Shown: positions 1-11,206, counted from the stretch's first letter. The stretch is 64,000 nt of DNA from Bradyrhizobium iriomotense (GCF_030160715.1 NZ_BSOW01000025.1:62001-126000), one strand, 5' to 3'. Notes: generated by a model not told the origin, from the letters alone. Numbers and translations: made by a program.

Positions 1-1287
1 AGCGGCCAATACGAAGACGATTCCGACGATCCGCAGCACCCCGACGAACACATTGCGCCGGTCCCGCGGGTCTCGGTGCAGGCGTTCTGCGAGACCGAGC
101 AGACCTATGACGCGATCACCGCGGCCGGCCAGGACCGCCGGCTTGCGAAAGCCCACCTCACCGTCAAGGAAGGCGGCCTTGCGGCGGCGGTCGAGGCCTA
201 TGGCTCGATGCCGACGCCGAACGTGATCGTGATCGAATCCGACGGCACGCGCGACATCCTCGAAGGGCTCGACGATCTCGCCGGCGTATGCGATCCCGGC
301 ACGCGCGTGGTCGTGATCGGCAATCCCAGCGACGAGGCGCCCTATCGCGAGCTGGTGCGCCGCGGCGTCAACGACTACGTGATCGGGCCGATCGAGACCA
401 TCGACGTGGTGCGCTCGATCTGCAGCCTGTTCTCGGCCTCGGAAGCCATCATCACCGGCCGCGTCATCGCGGTGGTCGGCGCCAAGGGCGGCGTCGGCGC
501 ATCCACGATCGCGCACAATGTCGCCTGGACCATCGCGCGCGATCTGGCGCTCGATTCCGTCGTGATCGATCTCGATCTCGCCTTCGGGACCGCGAGCCTC
601 GACTACAACCAGGATCCGGTGCAGGGCATCGCCAACGCGGTGCTGACGCAGGAGCGCCCCGACACCGCGCTGATGGAGCGCCTACTTGCCAAATGCACCG
701 AGCGTCTCAGCCTGCTGGCAGCACCCGCCAGCCTCGACCGCGTCTATGATTTCGGCGCCGAAGCCTTCGACGCGGTGTTCGATACGCTGCGCATGACCAC
801 GCCCTGCATCGTGCTCGACGTGCCCCATCAATGGTCGGGCTGGACGCGGCGCGCGCTGATCAACGCCGACGACATCGTGATCGTGGCCGAGCCGGATCTT
901 GCCAACTTACGCAACACCAGGAACATGCTGAGCGTGCTGAAGGCCGCGCGGCCCAACGATCGGCCGCCGCTCTACTGCCTCAACCAGGTCGGCATGCACA
1001 AGCGCGCGGAGATCGAGGTCAAGGCTTTCGCCAAGACCATGGAAAGCCAGCCGGTCGCGGTCATTCCCTTCGATTCAAAGCTGTTCTCGACGGCCGCCAA
1101 TAACGGCCAGATGATCGCGGAGGTCTCCAAGAGCCACCGCACCGCCGAGACGTTCCAGAATCTCGCCAACCGGCTTGCCGGCCGCGGCGAGGTCAAGAAG
1201 CCGAGGCAGTCGCTGCTGGCGCCCCTGCTGAAGAAGTTGAAGGGCAAGCCGAAGCGCGAATCCGCGCCGCATCGCAAGGCGTCGTAG
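1..1287 (+). CDS. cpaE: CpaE/TadZ-like pilus assembly ATPase (5' end outside window)
   Basis: The frame is open to the first base, so the start lies upstream; 428 residues are visible. A receiver-like N-terminal half (visible residues about 25-140) is followed by a ParA/MinD-type ATPase domain with the deviant Walker A KGGVGAST around visible residue 162, followed by VVIDLDLAFGTASLDYN. The C-terminus is rich in Lys/Arg. CpaE/TadZ proteins direct Tad pilus machinery to the pole; that role is family knowledge. A TadD-like gene converges on it from the right, and no cpaF follows directly, which differs from the usual cpaE-cpaF order, so this could be a stand-alone cpaE paralogue. Confidence 0.85.
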   Translation, partial: SGQYEDDSDDPQHPDEHIAPVPRVSVQAFCETEQTYDAITAAGQDRRLAKAHLTVKEGGLAAAVEAYGSMPTPNVIVIESDGTRDILEGLDDLAGVCDPGTRVVVIGNPSDEAPYRELVRRGVNDYVIGPIETIDVVRSICSLFSASEAIITGRVIAVVGAKGGVGASTIAHNVAWTIARDLALDSVVIDLDLAFGTASLDYNQDPVQGIANAVLTQERPDTALMERLLAKCTERLSLLAAPASLDRVYDFGAEAFDAVFDTLRMTTPCIVLDVPHQWSGWTRRALINADDIVIVAEPDLANLRNTRNMLSVLKAARPNDRPPLYCLNQVGMHKRAEIEVKAFAKTMESQPVAVIPFDSKLFSTAANNGQMIAEVSKSHRTAETFQNLANRLAGRGEVKKPRQSLLAPLLKKLKGKPKRESAPHRKAS

Positions 1288-1306
1288 GCGCGCCGAAAGC
1301 GCGGCG

Positions 1307-2074
1307 CTACCTCTCCGCCCGCTGCTGCTTCTTGGTGAGGAGCTGCCGGAGCGCGGTGACCTTGGCCTGGGCCTCGTCCGGCGGCAGATCGGCCTTCACG
1401 ATGCTCTCGGCCTCGGCCTGGCGGCCCTGTAGTCCGACCACGAGCGCGAGATTGGCCCGCACGCGCGCGTCCTGCGGCGCGCGCTCGTAGGCGCGGCGCA
1501 GCGTCTCCTCCGCCTTGGGCAGATTGTTCTGGAGCAGGTAGGACAGGCCGAGATTGGACAAAACCTGCGGCTCGTCCGGCACGATCTTCAGGGCGCTGCC
1601 GTAATATTGCTGCGCTTCCTCGTTGCGGCCGAGCTGATCGAGCACCGCGCCTTGCGCCGACAGGATGTGCCAGTCGGGATCCTCCGGCGTATGCGCGCGG
1701 CTCAGCACATCGAAGGCCTGCTGGAAATTGCCGGCGTCGGCGAGCGCGCGGCCATAAGCCGCAAGCAGCGGCTTGTTTCCGGAGTGGCTGAGCACGGCCT
1801 GTTCGAGCACGGCGACGGCCTGCGAGCGCTGGCCGTTCTCGCGCAGCGCCTTGCCGTATTGCAGCGCGATCTCGGGATCGCTTGGCGTCGCCCGGTAGCG
1901 CTCGCGCAAGGCGTCCATGTCGGGCTTGGCCTCGCGGGTCTTTTCCGGCTTGGTGCCGAGCGCGCCGGTGATGTCCTCGAGCCCCGTGGTCTGGCAGCCG
2001 CAAAGTCCGAGCGCGAGAAGCGCGGACAGCAGCCATCGCGCCGGGGACGAGAGAAGGGACGAACGCTGGGACAT
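1307..2074 (-). CDS. tadD: TadD-like TPR lipoprotein
   Basis: 255 residues. The N-terminus has a short basic segment, a hydrophobic stretch and a lipobox ending LCGC, making Cys27 the likely lipidated residue. The rest is tetratricopeptide repeats, for example ALQYGKALRENGQRSQAVAV and LSNLGLSYLLQNNLPKAEET. TadD is an outer-membrane pilotin-like component of Tad pilus secretion; the assignment rests on lipoprotein plus TPR architecture and the convergent cpaE. It ends 20 bp from the cpaE stop. A generic TPR lipoprotein is the alternative. Confidence 0.75.
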   Translation of the reverse strand: MSQRSSLLSSPARWLLSALLALGLCGCQTTGLEDITGALGTKPEKTREAKPDMDALRERYRATPSDPEIALQYGKALRENGQRSQAVAVLEQAVLSHSGNKPLLAAYGRALADAGNFQQAFDVLSRAHTPEDPDWHILSAQGAVLDQLGRNEEAQQYYGSALKIVPDEPQVLSNLGLSYLLQNNLPKAEETLRRAYERAPQDARVRANLALVVGLQGRQAEAESIVKADLPPDEAQAKVTALRQLLTKKQQRAER

Positions 2075-2158
2075 ACTCTGATCTACCGTCGGCGGCTGAT
2101 CAGAGATGCTTTCCCGATTAACGCTAATTTCCCGTTAAGGAGCGCCGCCTCGCGCCGC

Positions 2159-2404
2159 TTAATCGATAAATTCGGCGCCGAATTCGCAACCGATGCGCCA
2201 GCGGAGCTGGCACTGGCGGGAATAGTCCGGCGCGAAGATGATGGTGAATTGCGGCGGCACTTCCAGAAACTCCGCCACCACTTTCACGCCGCCATCGGAA
2301 ATGTCCGTGATCGTGCAATCCCTCGGCAGCGACCCCGCGCCAAGATGAATCTTGGCAAGCCGACTGCACACCCGACGTTCGCTTCTCCGGCGATTTGCAA
2401 GCAT
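2159..2404 (-). CDS. PilZ domain protein (c-di-GMP receptor)
   Basis: 81 residues, a single PilZ domain. The N-terminal Arg-rich RRRSERR segment supplies the RxxxR half of the c-di-GMP motif, and TDISDGG supplies the (D/N)xSxxG half, so ligand-binding residues appear intact. Length suits the common stand-alone PilZ proteins of Bradyrhizobium. It lies upstream of the tadD-like gene on the same strand with an 84 bp gap. Two GGDEF proteins in this window could contribute to the c-di-GMP pool; any direct link is inference. Confidence 0.85.
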   Translation of the reverse strand: MLANRRRSERRVCSRLAKIHLGAGSLPRDCTITDISDGGVKVVAEFLEVPPQFTIIFAPDYSRQCQLRWRIGCEFGAEFID

Positions 2405-2660
2405 CTCGATTATTCACTTGTTAGATCACGGCCCATCCCGCGACCCTAAACGTACCGAACATTCGTTGGGATGTGCTGAGCGGATCGGCTCGCATTCGAG
2501 GCTTACTGTCCCCGTCCCGTTTACACCTTGTTAGGACGTGCTCGCGGGCCCGGACAAATGTTCCCGTATTGTTCTTGCCAGCCGAAGGGGATTATATACT
2601 TTACAAACCCAAGCGACATGCGAGAATCCGAATAACCTCGATGGTTATTGGATTTGCGCC

Positions 2661-3440
2661 ATGTCCGTTCTTGATCGGTCCTATTTTTATAATGAGAAGG
2701 CTGCTTTCCGGCATCTGGAAGGGCTTCTCTGGGGCGATGGCGTCATTTGTCCGAAGTGCGGAACGGTCGATCGGGCGGGACGCTTAGAGGGCGTCAAGGG
2801 CAAGAATGGCAAAGAGCGGCTTGGCCTCTGGAAGTGCTACGAGTGCCGCAAACAATTTACTGTGCGTGTCGGTACAGTTTTTGAGTCCGCACATATTCCT
2901 TTGCACAAGTGCTTGCAGGCCGTTCACTTGATGGTCTCTAGCAAGAAGGGAATTAGCGCTCATCAACTGCATAGGACGCTGGAAATAACCTACAAAAGCG
3001 CTTGGTTTTTGGCCCATCGAATCCGGGAGGCCATGCGCGATGGACAGCTTTCCCCTTTAGGAGGGAATGGCAAGACTATTGAAATCGACGAAACCTACAT
3101 CGGGCGCCTTGAAGGCGTTCCCAAGCAGCGTAGTGGCGGTGCTCACAAGAATATCGTGATGACCTTAGTTGAGCGCGGGGGCGCTGCCCGGAGCTTCCAT
3201 ATCGACTCCACTACGCTCAACGAAGTGACCAAAATCGTTCGCGAGAACGTCAATCGCGAAAGCGTCGTCAATACCGACGAAGGCCGCTGGTATGGCCAGC
3301 TTGGCGCTCACTTCATGAGTCATGACGCCGTAAACCATAGCCGCGAAGAATACGTCCGCTACAGCGCAGGTGATAAGATCACCACCAACACCGTGGAGGG
3401 TTACTATTCGATTTTCAAACGCGGCATGAAGGGCGTTTAG
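2661..3440 (+). CDS. IS1595-family transposase, C-terminally truncated
   Basis: 259 residues from ATG 2661. An N-terminal zinc ribbon (CPKC then CYEC) precedes an ISXO2-type DDE domain: IEIDETYIG, VNTDEGRWYG and NTVEGYYSIFKRG supply the acidic residues. Family members normally continue about 50 residues past the FKRGMKG segment; here a TAG stop follows GMKGV at once, and no continuation was recognised in the other frames. The copy is therefore probably inactive. Flanking terminal inverted repeats were not identified. Base composition is visibly more AT-rich than the neighbours, as expected for an insertion. Confidence 0.85.
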   Translation: MSVLDRSYFYNEKAAFRHLEGLLWGDGVICPKCGTVDRAGRLEGVKGKNGKERLGLWKCYECRKQFTVRVGTVFESAHIPLHKCLQAVHLMVSSKKGISAHQLHRTLEITYKSAWFLAHRIREAMRDGQLSPLGGNGKTIEIDETYIGRLEGVPKQRSGGAHKNIVMTLVERGGAARSFHIDSTTLNEVTKIVRENVNRESVVNTDEGRWYGQLGAHFMSHDAVNHSREEYVRYSAGDKITTNTVEGYYSIFKRGMKGV

Positions 3441-3704
3441 GCTGCAAACGTGAGCCGTAGCACAGCTCGACGTCAGGTGTTGACGTTGACGCTTTGCCCA
3501 TAAGTCCAATTGTCAAGAAGATTGCCGACTTCCTCCGGTGCTCGCCTGAAAAAATAGTTTTCGGCATTGGACTTGACCTAGAACTGCTGGGTACGACTTC
3601 ATCCACGCCAGAGCGGCTATCCCATGAATTGCGTTACTTCGGAGAAGTAGTCGAAGGAAAGCGTGTCGAAATTCGATGTCTTTCCGTGGATATTCACGAT
3701 CGAA
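3441..3704. other. Unrecognised segment between transposase and yifB relic
   Basis: No family was recognised on either strand. A plus-strand reading from about 3494 contains KKIADFLRCSPEKIVF and similar stretches, but it runs without a stop into the out-of-frame yifB relic, so it is not a credible complete gene. The segment is most likely debris of the insertion or of a second mobile element. Confidence 0.4.
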
Positions 3705-3963
3705 ATCGCCGCGCGTGTCGATGCTGCCCGCGACATCCAGCTCGCGCACTACTTGGCCGCGGGACTGCTGACCGTGCGCACCAATGCGGAGGCACCGGCC
3801 TCCGTGCTCGACCATGCGGCTGTCGGCCCGCGGCTATCATCGCGTGCTGCGGGTGGCGCGAACGCTGGCCGACCTCGACAATTCCGACAAGATCGGCCGG
3901 CTGCATCTCGCCGAGGCCCTCTCCTATCGCGCACTCGCGGAGGATGTGCGCCAGCTGGCGTGA
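3705..3963 (+). pseudogene. yifB/comM (Mg-chelatase-like AAA ATPase) 3' remnant
   Basis: Two pieces in different frames match the end of the YifB/ComM family. About 3705-3815 reads ARVDAARDIQLAHY and then RTNAEAPASVLDHA. Then 3814-3963, in another frame, reads LSARGYHRVLRVARTLADLD, continuing IGRLHLAEALSYRALAED to a TGA at 3961. The family normally has roughly 20 more residues between these pieces, so there is an internal deletion with a frame change, and about 400 N-terminal residues are absent. Intact members help DNA processing during transformation (ComM). The truncated transposase just upstream suggests insertion-driven decay. Confidence 0.75.
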
Positions 3964-4083
3964 CCCGCATCCGTATCAACCCGGCGGTAACGAGTTTCCT
4001 TTACGCTCTGCAAACCATAAGGCCCACCCGTCCCTCGTGAGCTCCTGTTGAGCTCGCATGAGGCCTTTGGCGAGTAGCGTGCC

Positions 4084-4551
4084 ATGTTGCGTTTCAAGAT
4101 CCTGGCTTCGGTTGTTCCCTTGATGGCGGCGGCGGTGCTGGTGCGCGGCGGGCCCGGATCTCCATCGCATCCCTGCATCGCCTTCGGCGAGACTCCGGTC
4201 GAGCTCGCTTCCGTTCCCTGGACTGCCGGCCTGCACGTCGCCTTCACCGACGACCCTGCGCGCGCCACCGTCCGCGTAGAGATCACCGAGACGGCGGAGG
4301 CCGCGGATTTCGTCCTGGTCGACGACGGGCCGAGCTCCGAAACGGACGCCTGCCAATCCAGCGCGGCAACCCGCCTCGTCGCGATTGCCGCGCACCCGAG
4401 CGGCGCCGATCCGGTGATCTATCTCACCAGTCATGGGCCGGCCGACTATCGCATCTATGTGCGGTCGAAGACGTTCTCGGCCCGCGATGCCGCGGCCCTG
4501 ATCGTCGGCGCTGCCGGCGGGCACCGCCATCTTCAGGCCGCCTCGCTCTGA
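4084..4551 (+). CDS. Hypothetical protein with N-terminal hydrophobic segment
   Basis: 155 residues. I recognise no family. The N-terminus (MLRFKILASVVPLMAAAVLV) is a signal-peptide-like or anchoring segment, and the rest is an acidic alpha/beta-looking domain with two cysteines (HPCIAF and DACQSS) that might form a disulphide in the periplasm. Codon use and GC-rich third positions match the core genes, so it is probably real. It stands alone, with about 120 bp to the downstream histidine kinase. Confidence 0.55.
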   Translation: MLRFKILASVVPLMAAAVLVRGGPGSPSHPCIAFGETPVELASVPWTAGLHVAFTDDPARATVRVEITETAEAADFVLVDDGPSSETDACQSSAATRLVAIAAHPSGADPVIYLTSHGPADYRIYVRSKTFSARDAAALIVGAAGGHRHLQAASL

Positions 4552-4675
4552 GGCGTTAACGTCTCATCAACCCTGTTTCGAGCCGGCTACAAAACCTCAA
4601 ACTGTTCGCAAGGTTGAGCGACACATCGTCATCGAGGGCGGGCAAGAGATTTAGATAGAGTCAGGATCTTTGGCG

Positions 4676-6925
<2,250 letters not shown>

Positions 6926-6942
6926 CCACAATCGCAGCAGCC

Positions 6943-7033
6943 GTAGGGTGGGCAAAGCGAAGCGTGCCCACCACTTCTATCTCAATTCTGGAAGGATGGT
7001 GGGCACGGCGCTTTGCGCCTTTGCCCACCCTAC
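6943..7033. repeat. Dispersed palindromic repeat, family C copy 1
   Basis: Inverted arms GTAGGGTGGGCAAAG and TTTGCCCACCCTAC surround an inner inverted pair (GTGCCCACCA / TGGTGGGCAC). A related copy with arms GTAGGGTGGGTTAGC lies at 31254-31341. It sits between the convergent kinase and coaA genes and has no U-tract. Confidence 0.7.
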
Positions 7034-7049
7034 AACTACAAAATTACGG

Positions 7050-8006
7050 CTACAGCCGTCGCAGTGCCACGCTTTCCACCACGTGGTCGGCGCCCTTCTT
7101 CAGGATCAGCGTCGCGCGGGGGCGGGTAGGCAGGATGTTGTCCTCGAGATTGGCGAGGTTGGTGCGCTCCCAGATCGCGATCGCGGTGGCGGTGGCCTCG
7201 TCGTCCGAGAGCAGCGCATAGCGGTTGAAGTAGGATTTTGGATTGGTGAATGCGGTGTCGCGCAGCGCCAGGAAGCGCTTGACGTACCATTGCCGCAGCG
7301 CCGCCTCGTCGGCGTCGATATAGACGGAGAAATCGAAGAAGTCGGAAACGACGGGCACCGCCTTGCCGTCACGCGGCAGCTTACCGGTTTGCAGCACGTT
7401 GACGCCTTCGACGATCAGGATGTCCGGCTGGTCGATCTCGACCCACTGGTTCGGCACGATGTCATAGGTCAGATGCGAGTAGACCGGCGCGCGCACGGGG
7501 TGGCGGCCAGCCTTGATGTCGGAGAGGAAGCCGAGCAGCAGCGGCAGGTCGTAGCTCTCCGGAAAACCCTTCTTCTGCATGATGCCCTGCCGCTCGAGCA
7601 CGGCATTGGGATAGAGAAAGCCGTCCGTGGTGATCAGGTCGACCTTCGGCCGCGGCGACCAGCGCGCGAGCAGCGCCTGAAGCACGCGGGCCGTGGTGGA
7701 TTTTCCGACCGCGACGGAACCTGCGACGCCGATGATGTAGGGCATCTTGCGATCGCGGATGTTGAGGAACTGGCGCTGCGAGTAATACAGGCGCTGCATG
7801 GCGTCGACATAGATCGAGAGCAGGCGCGACAGCGGCAGGTAGATGTCCTCGACCTCCTGCAAGTCGAGGCGATCATGCATCGAGCGGAGGCGGTCGAACT
7901 CACCCGGCTCCAGCGTCATCGGCGTATCGTCACGCAACCGCGACCACTGCTCGCGCGTATAGACGCGGTACGGATTATACTGCTGCTCGGGTGCGCGGAT
8001 ATCCAT
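7050..8006 (-). CDS. coaA: Pantothenate kinase, type I
   Basis: 318 residues, the normal length of prokaryotic type I pantothenate kinase, which phosphorylates pantothenate in the first step of coenzyme A synthesis. The P-loop GVAGSVAVGKSTTARVL is near residue 100, and LITTDGFLYPNAVL and PDILIVEGVNVLQ are characteristic. It is the last gene of the his cluster, 24 bp after hisE, an arrangement I know from other Rhizobiales. A second CoA gene, coaE, lies 13 kb to the right. Cytoplasmic. Confidence 0.95.
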   Translation of the reverse strand: MDIRAPEQQYNPYRVYTREQWSRLRDDTPMTLEPGEFDRLRSMHDRLDLQEVEDIYLPLSRLLSIYVDAMQRLYYSQRQFLNIRDRKMPYIIGVAGSVAVGKSTTARVLQALLARWSPRPKVDLITTDGFLYPNAVLERQGIMQKKGFPESYDLPLLLGFLSDIKAGRHPVRAPVYSHLTYDIVPNQWVEIDQPDILIVEGVNVLQTGKLPRDGKAVPVVSDFFDFSVYIDADEAALRQWYVKRFLALRDTAFTNPKSYFNRYALLSDDEATATAIAIWERTNLANLEDNILPTRPRATLILKKGADHVVESVALRRL

Positions 8007-8030
8007 GACGCCGCCTTTCCGTCCCTTCGG

Positions 8031-8354
8031 TTAATCGCCCTTGCGCGACGCCTTCTCTTCCAACCCTGACATCGATGTCCGCTTGTCCAGCGCCGCCTCG
8101 ACCTCTTCCAGCTTTACGCCACGCGCCTTGAGCAGCACAAGGAAGTGGTAGAGCAGGTCGGCGCTCTCGGCGATCAGATGCGCGCGATCGTTTTCGACTG
8201 CTGCGATTACGGTTTCGACTGCTTCCTCGCCGAACTTTTTCGCGCAATGTTCCGCGCCCTTGTCCAGGAGCTTGCGGGTATAGGACACCTCGCCACCGGC
8301 CGCTGCGCGGGCATCGATGGTTGCGGCCAGATCGTGGATCGTGAAACGCGACAT
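8031..8354 (-). CDS. hisE: Phosphoribosyl-ATP pyrophosphatase
   Basis: 107 residues, the usual stand-alone HisE length. It hydrolyses phosphoribosyl-ATP to phosphoribosyl-AMP in histidine synthesis. The MazG-like helices carry the metal-binding acidic residues in KKFGEEAVETVIAA and SADLLYHFLVLL. It lies 79 bp downstream of hisF on the same strand and is not fused to hisI. Confidence 0.95.
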   Translation of the reverse strand: MSRFTIHDLAATIDARAAAGGEVSYTRKLLDKGAEHCAKKFGEEAVETVIAAVENDRAHLIAESADLLYHFLVLLKARGVKLEEVEAALDKRTSMSGLEEKASRKGD

Positions 8355-8433
8355 ACAAAATACTCAGAAACACACGCCGGCTTCATAGGCCGGTCCAGCC
8401 CTGCCTGTGTAGCATTTTTCCGAAGCGGAGTCG

Positions 8434-9210
8434 TCAGGCATCCAGCCGCATCGGCAGGCCGCGGCGGGCCATGTGGTCCTTGGCCTCGCGGATGGTGAAT
8501 TCCCCGAAGTGGAAGATCGACGCCGCCAGCACCGCGGTGGCGTGGCCGTCGCGGATGCCGTCGACGAGGTGATCGAGATTGCCGACGCCGCCCGAGGCGA
8601 TCACGGGAACGGGAACGCTGTCGGCAATCGCCCGGGTGAGCGGGATGTCAAAGCCCTGCCTGGTGCCGTCGCGGTCCATCGAGGTGAGCAAAATTTCACC
8701 AGCGCCCAGCGACACCACCTCCTGGGCATATTCGATGGCATCGATGCCGGTCGAATTGCGCCCGCCATGGGTGAAGATCTCCCAGCGGTCGGAGCCGCCG
8801 GGGCGCTTGACGCGCTTGGCGTCGATCGCGACCACCACGCATTGCTCGCCGAACTTTTCGGCGGCTTCCTTGACGAACTCGCGCCGCGACACCGCGGCGC
8901 TGTTGATCGAGACCTTGTCGGCGCCCGAGCGCAGCAGCGTCTTGATATCATCAACCTTGCGCACGCCGCCGCCGACGGTGACCGGCATGAAGCAGGCCTC
9001 CGCCGTGCGCCGGACCACGTCCAGCATGATGCCGCGGTTCTCATGGGTCGCGGTGATGTCGAGGAAAGTGAGCTCGTCGGCGCCGGCCGCGTCATAGGCA
9101 ATCGCCGCCTCGACGGGATCGCCGGCATCGCGCAGGTCGACGAAGTTGACGCCCTTGACGACCCGGCCGTCCTTGACGTCGAGGCAGGGGATCACGCGCA
9201 CCTTGAACAT
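8434..9210 (-). CDS. hisF: Imidazole glycerol phosphate synthase, cyclase subunit
   Basis: 258 residues, a complete TIM barrel. MFKVRVIPCLDVKDGRVVKG at the N-terminus contains the first catalytic aspartate, and LLTSMDRDGTRQGFD contains the second. With HisH it converts PRFAR and ammonia to imidazole glycerol phosphate and AICAR. It follows hisA by 10 bp in the operon. Confidence 0.97.
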   Translation of the reverse strand: MFKVRVIPCLDVKDGRVVKGVNFVDLRDAGDPVEAAIAYDAAGADELTFLDITATHENRGIMLDVVRRTAEACFMPVTVGGGVRKVDDIKTLLRSGADKVSINSAAVSRREFVKEAAEKFGEQCVVVAIDAKRVKRPGGSDRWEIFTHGGRNSTGIDAIEYAQEVVSLGAGEILLTSMDRDGTRQGFDIPLTRAIADSVPVPVIASGGVGNLDHLVDGIRDGHATAVLAASIFHFGEFTIREAKDHMARRGLPMRLDA

Positions 9211-9220
9211 TTTTGGTCTC

Positions 9221-9970
9221 CTAGGCGGCGGCGCGGGCGTCGCGGATCAGGGTGAGGGCGCTAGCCGGATCGAGCCTGCCATCATAGAGGGCACGGCCGG
9301 CGATCGCACCCGCAAGCTTTTTCGCCCGCGGCGTCAGCATGGCCTTGACGTCCTCGATCGAGGCGAGGCCGCCGGAGGCGATCACGGGGATGGTGATCGC
9401 ATCGGCGAGGGCGATGGTTGCGTCCAGGTTTAGCCCCTTGAGCAGGCCGTCGCGCGCAATATCGGTGAAGATGATGGCGGCGACGCCGGCATCCTCGAAA
9501 CGGCGTGCGATCTCCAGCACCGTCACCTGCGAGGTCTCGGCCCAGCCTTCGACGGCGACCTTGCCGTCTCGGGCATCGAGTCCCACGGCGACGCGGCCGG
9601 GAAATTTCTTCGCCGCGCTCTTCACCAGCTCGGGATCGCGCACGGCAGCCGTGCCGATGATGACGCGGGTGATGCCCTTGGCGAGCCAGGCCTCAATGGT
9701 CGCAAGATCACGAATGCCGCCGCCGAGCTGCACCGGGATCTTGATCGTCTTCAGCATGGCCTCCACGGCGGCAGCGTTCACCGGCTTGCCGGCAAAGGCG
9801 CCGTCGAGATCGACGACGTGGAGATATTCAAATCCCTGCGCGGCGAAGCTTTGCGCCTGCGCCGCGGGATCGAGGTTGAACACGGTGGCGCGCGCCATGT
9901 CGCCTTGCTCGAGGCGCACGCATTGGCCGTTCTTCAGATCGATGGCGGGGAAGAGGATCACGGCTTCCAT
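9221..9970 (-). CDS. hisA: ProFAR isomerase
   Basis: 249 residues, the usual length. The TIM-barrel N-terminus (VILFPAIDLKNGQCVRL) holds the catalytic Asp, and IIFTDIARDGLLKGLN holds the second. It isomerises the ProFAR aminoaldose in histidine synthesis. The ATG at 9970 overlaps the end of hisH by 13 bp, indicating translational coupling. Confidence 0.97.
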   Translation of the reverse strand: MEAVILFPAIDLKNGQCVRLEQGDMARATVFNLDPAAQAQSFAAQGFEYLHVVDLDGAFAGKPVNAAAVEAMLKTIKIPVQLGGGIRDLATIEAWLAKGITRVIIGTAAVRDPELVKSAAKKFPGRVAVGLDARDGKVAVEGWAETSQVTVLEIARRFEDAGVAAIIFTDIARDGLLKGLNLDATIALADAITIPVIASGGLASIEDVKAMLTPRAKKLAGAIAGRALYDGRLDPASALTLIRDARAAA

Positions 9971-10608
9971 CTCAAAAAGTTCGAGATCAGGGCGAGGCCG
10001 AAGCGCTGGCTCTTCTCGGGGTGAAACTGGGTGCCGATGGCGGTGTCCTTGGCGACGATCGCCGTGACCGGCCCGCCATAATCGGCGCGCGCGAGCACGT
10101 CCGCCTCAAAGGCGGCATTGAGGTGGTAGGAGTGCACGAAATAGGCGTGCTGGCCCTTCGGCCCCAGCGGCAGCTTGTCCAGCACCGGATGCTCGCGCAG
10201 GACGTCGAGTGTGTTCCAGCCCATGTGCGGGATCTTCAGGTTTTCGTCGCGCGGGGTGATCTTCTCGACGTCGCCGGCGATCCAGTTCAGGCCTTCGGTG
10301 ATGACGTGCTCCTTGCCGCGGCTGGCAAAGAGCTGCATGCCGACGCAGATTCCGAACATCGGCCGCGCCTTCACGCGCACCGCTTCGGTGATCGCCTCGA
10401 CCATGCCGTTGACGGCATCGAGCCCGCGCCGGCAGTCGGCGAAGGCGCCGACGCCGGGCAGCACGAGGCGATCCGCGCTATAGGCCTGATCCGGATCGCT
10501 CGTCACGAAGACCTTCTGCCCGTCCTCCATGCTGCGCGCGGCGCGCTCGAAGGCCTTTGCGGCGGAATGCAGATTGCCGGAACCGTAATCGATGATGGCA
10601 ACGCTCAT
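9958..10608 (-). CDS. hisH: Imidazole glycerol phosphate synthase, glutamine amidotransferase subunit
   Basis: 216 residues from ATG 10608, chosen because the conserved start SVAIIDYGSGNLHSA follows at once; the frame is open further upstream but without family similarity. The class I amidotransferase nucleophile is in FGICVGMQLFA and the His/Glu pair in TQFHPEKSQRFG. It feeds ammonia to HisF. The start forms an ATGA overlap with the stop of the DUF2628 gene upstream. Confidence 0.96.
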   Translation of the reverse strand: MSVAIIDYGSGNLHSAAKAFERAARSMEDGQKVFVTSDPDQAYSADRLVLPGVGAFADCRRGLDAVNGMVEAITEAVRVKARPMFGICVGMQLFASRGKEHVITEGLNWIAGDVEKITPRDENLKIPHMGWNTLDVLREHPVLDKLPLGPKGQHAYFVHSYHLNAAFEADVLARADYGGPVTAIVAKDTAIGTQFHPEKSQRFGLALISNFLRWKP

Positions 10609-11138
10609 CGTGATGACCCTCCCGGTTCTGGAAACAATCCAATGATGCCGCCCGACGGCAGGGGCGGCGGGTCTGAGAACGGCTGACCCGGCACGTTGCG
10701 GGTTGGCGGCGGACCGCCGCGGTCGACGGCCCATTGATCATTGACGATGCCGCGCTGCTTCTGGCTCCAGCGCTCGAAGAAGCGGCGCTCGGCGGTGTCC
10801 CGATCGTCGGCGATGACGACGTCGAGCTGGCGCCAATTGCCGCGCGACAGCGTCCAGCGGCGCAGGCTCGACGCCTCGAGGCCCATCAAGAGGGCCAGCA
10901 CGATATCGGCAAGGAAGATCGACGAGCGGCCGACGCCAAGGCTCGAAAGCCCGGCCTGGAACGCGGCGAACAGGATCACCCAGCCGAGCAGCGCCAGCCA
11001 CAGCCGGTGCCACAACAGCCAGAGCGGGCCGTAGATCATCGCCCAGAAATGAAAGCCGTCGCGCACGAAGACGAAGTTGTCCGTCGCGCGCAGGTCCGCC
11101 CCATTGGGGCCGGGAGCATGAACTGTGTAGGCAGGCAT
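10605..11138 (-). CDS. DUF2628-type small membrane protein inside the his operon
   Basis: 177 residues from ATG 11138. The central part holds two or three hydrophobic segments (WAMIYGPLWLLWHRLWLALL, then a segment with VILFAAFQAGLSSLGV, then SIFLADIVLALLMGLEAS), and the C-terminal tail is soluble and Pro/Gly-rich. The YGPLWLLWHRLW stretch is typical of DUF2628. Function is unknown. Its stop overlaps the hisH start (ATGA), and hisB ends upstream on the same strand, so it is probably co-transcribed with histidine genes. Confidence 0.85.
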   Translation of the reverse strand: MPAYTVHAPGPNGADLRATDNFVFVRDGFHFWAMIYGPLWLLWHRLWLALLGWVILFAAFQAGLSSLGVGRSSIFLADIVLALLMGLEASSLRRWTLSRGNWRQLDVVIADDRDTAERRFFERWSQKQRGIVNDQWAVDRGGPPPTRNVPGQPFSDPPPLPSGGIIGLFPEPGGSSR

Positions 11139-11206
11139 GTTGGATGCCCCGTTCTCAGAAGATATTTGATACCGCCGGCGGCGCCCATCGCCGCAAGACG
11201 GAGATG

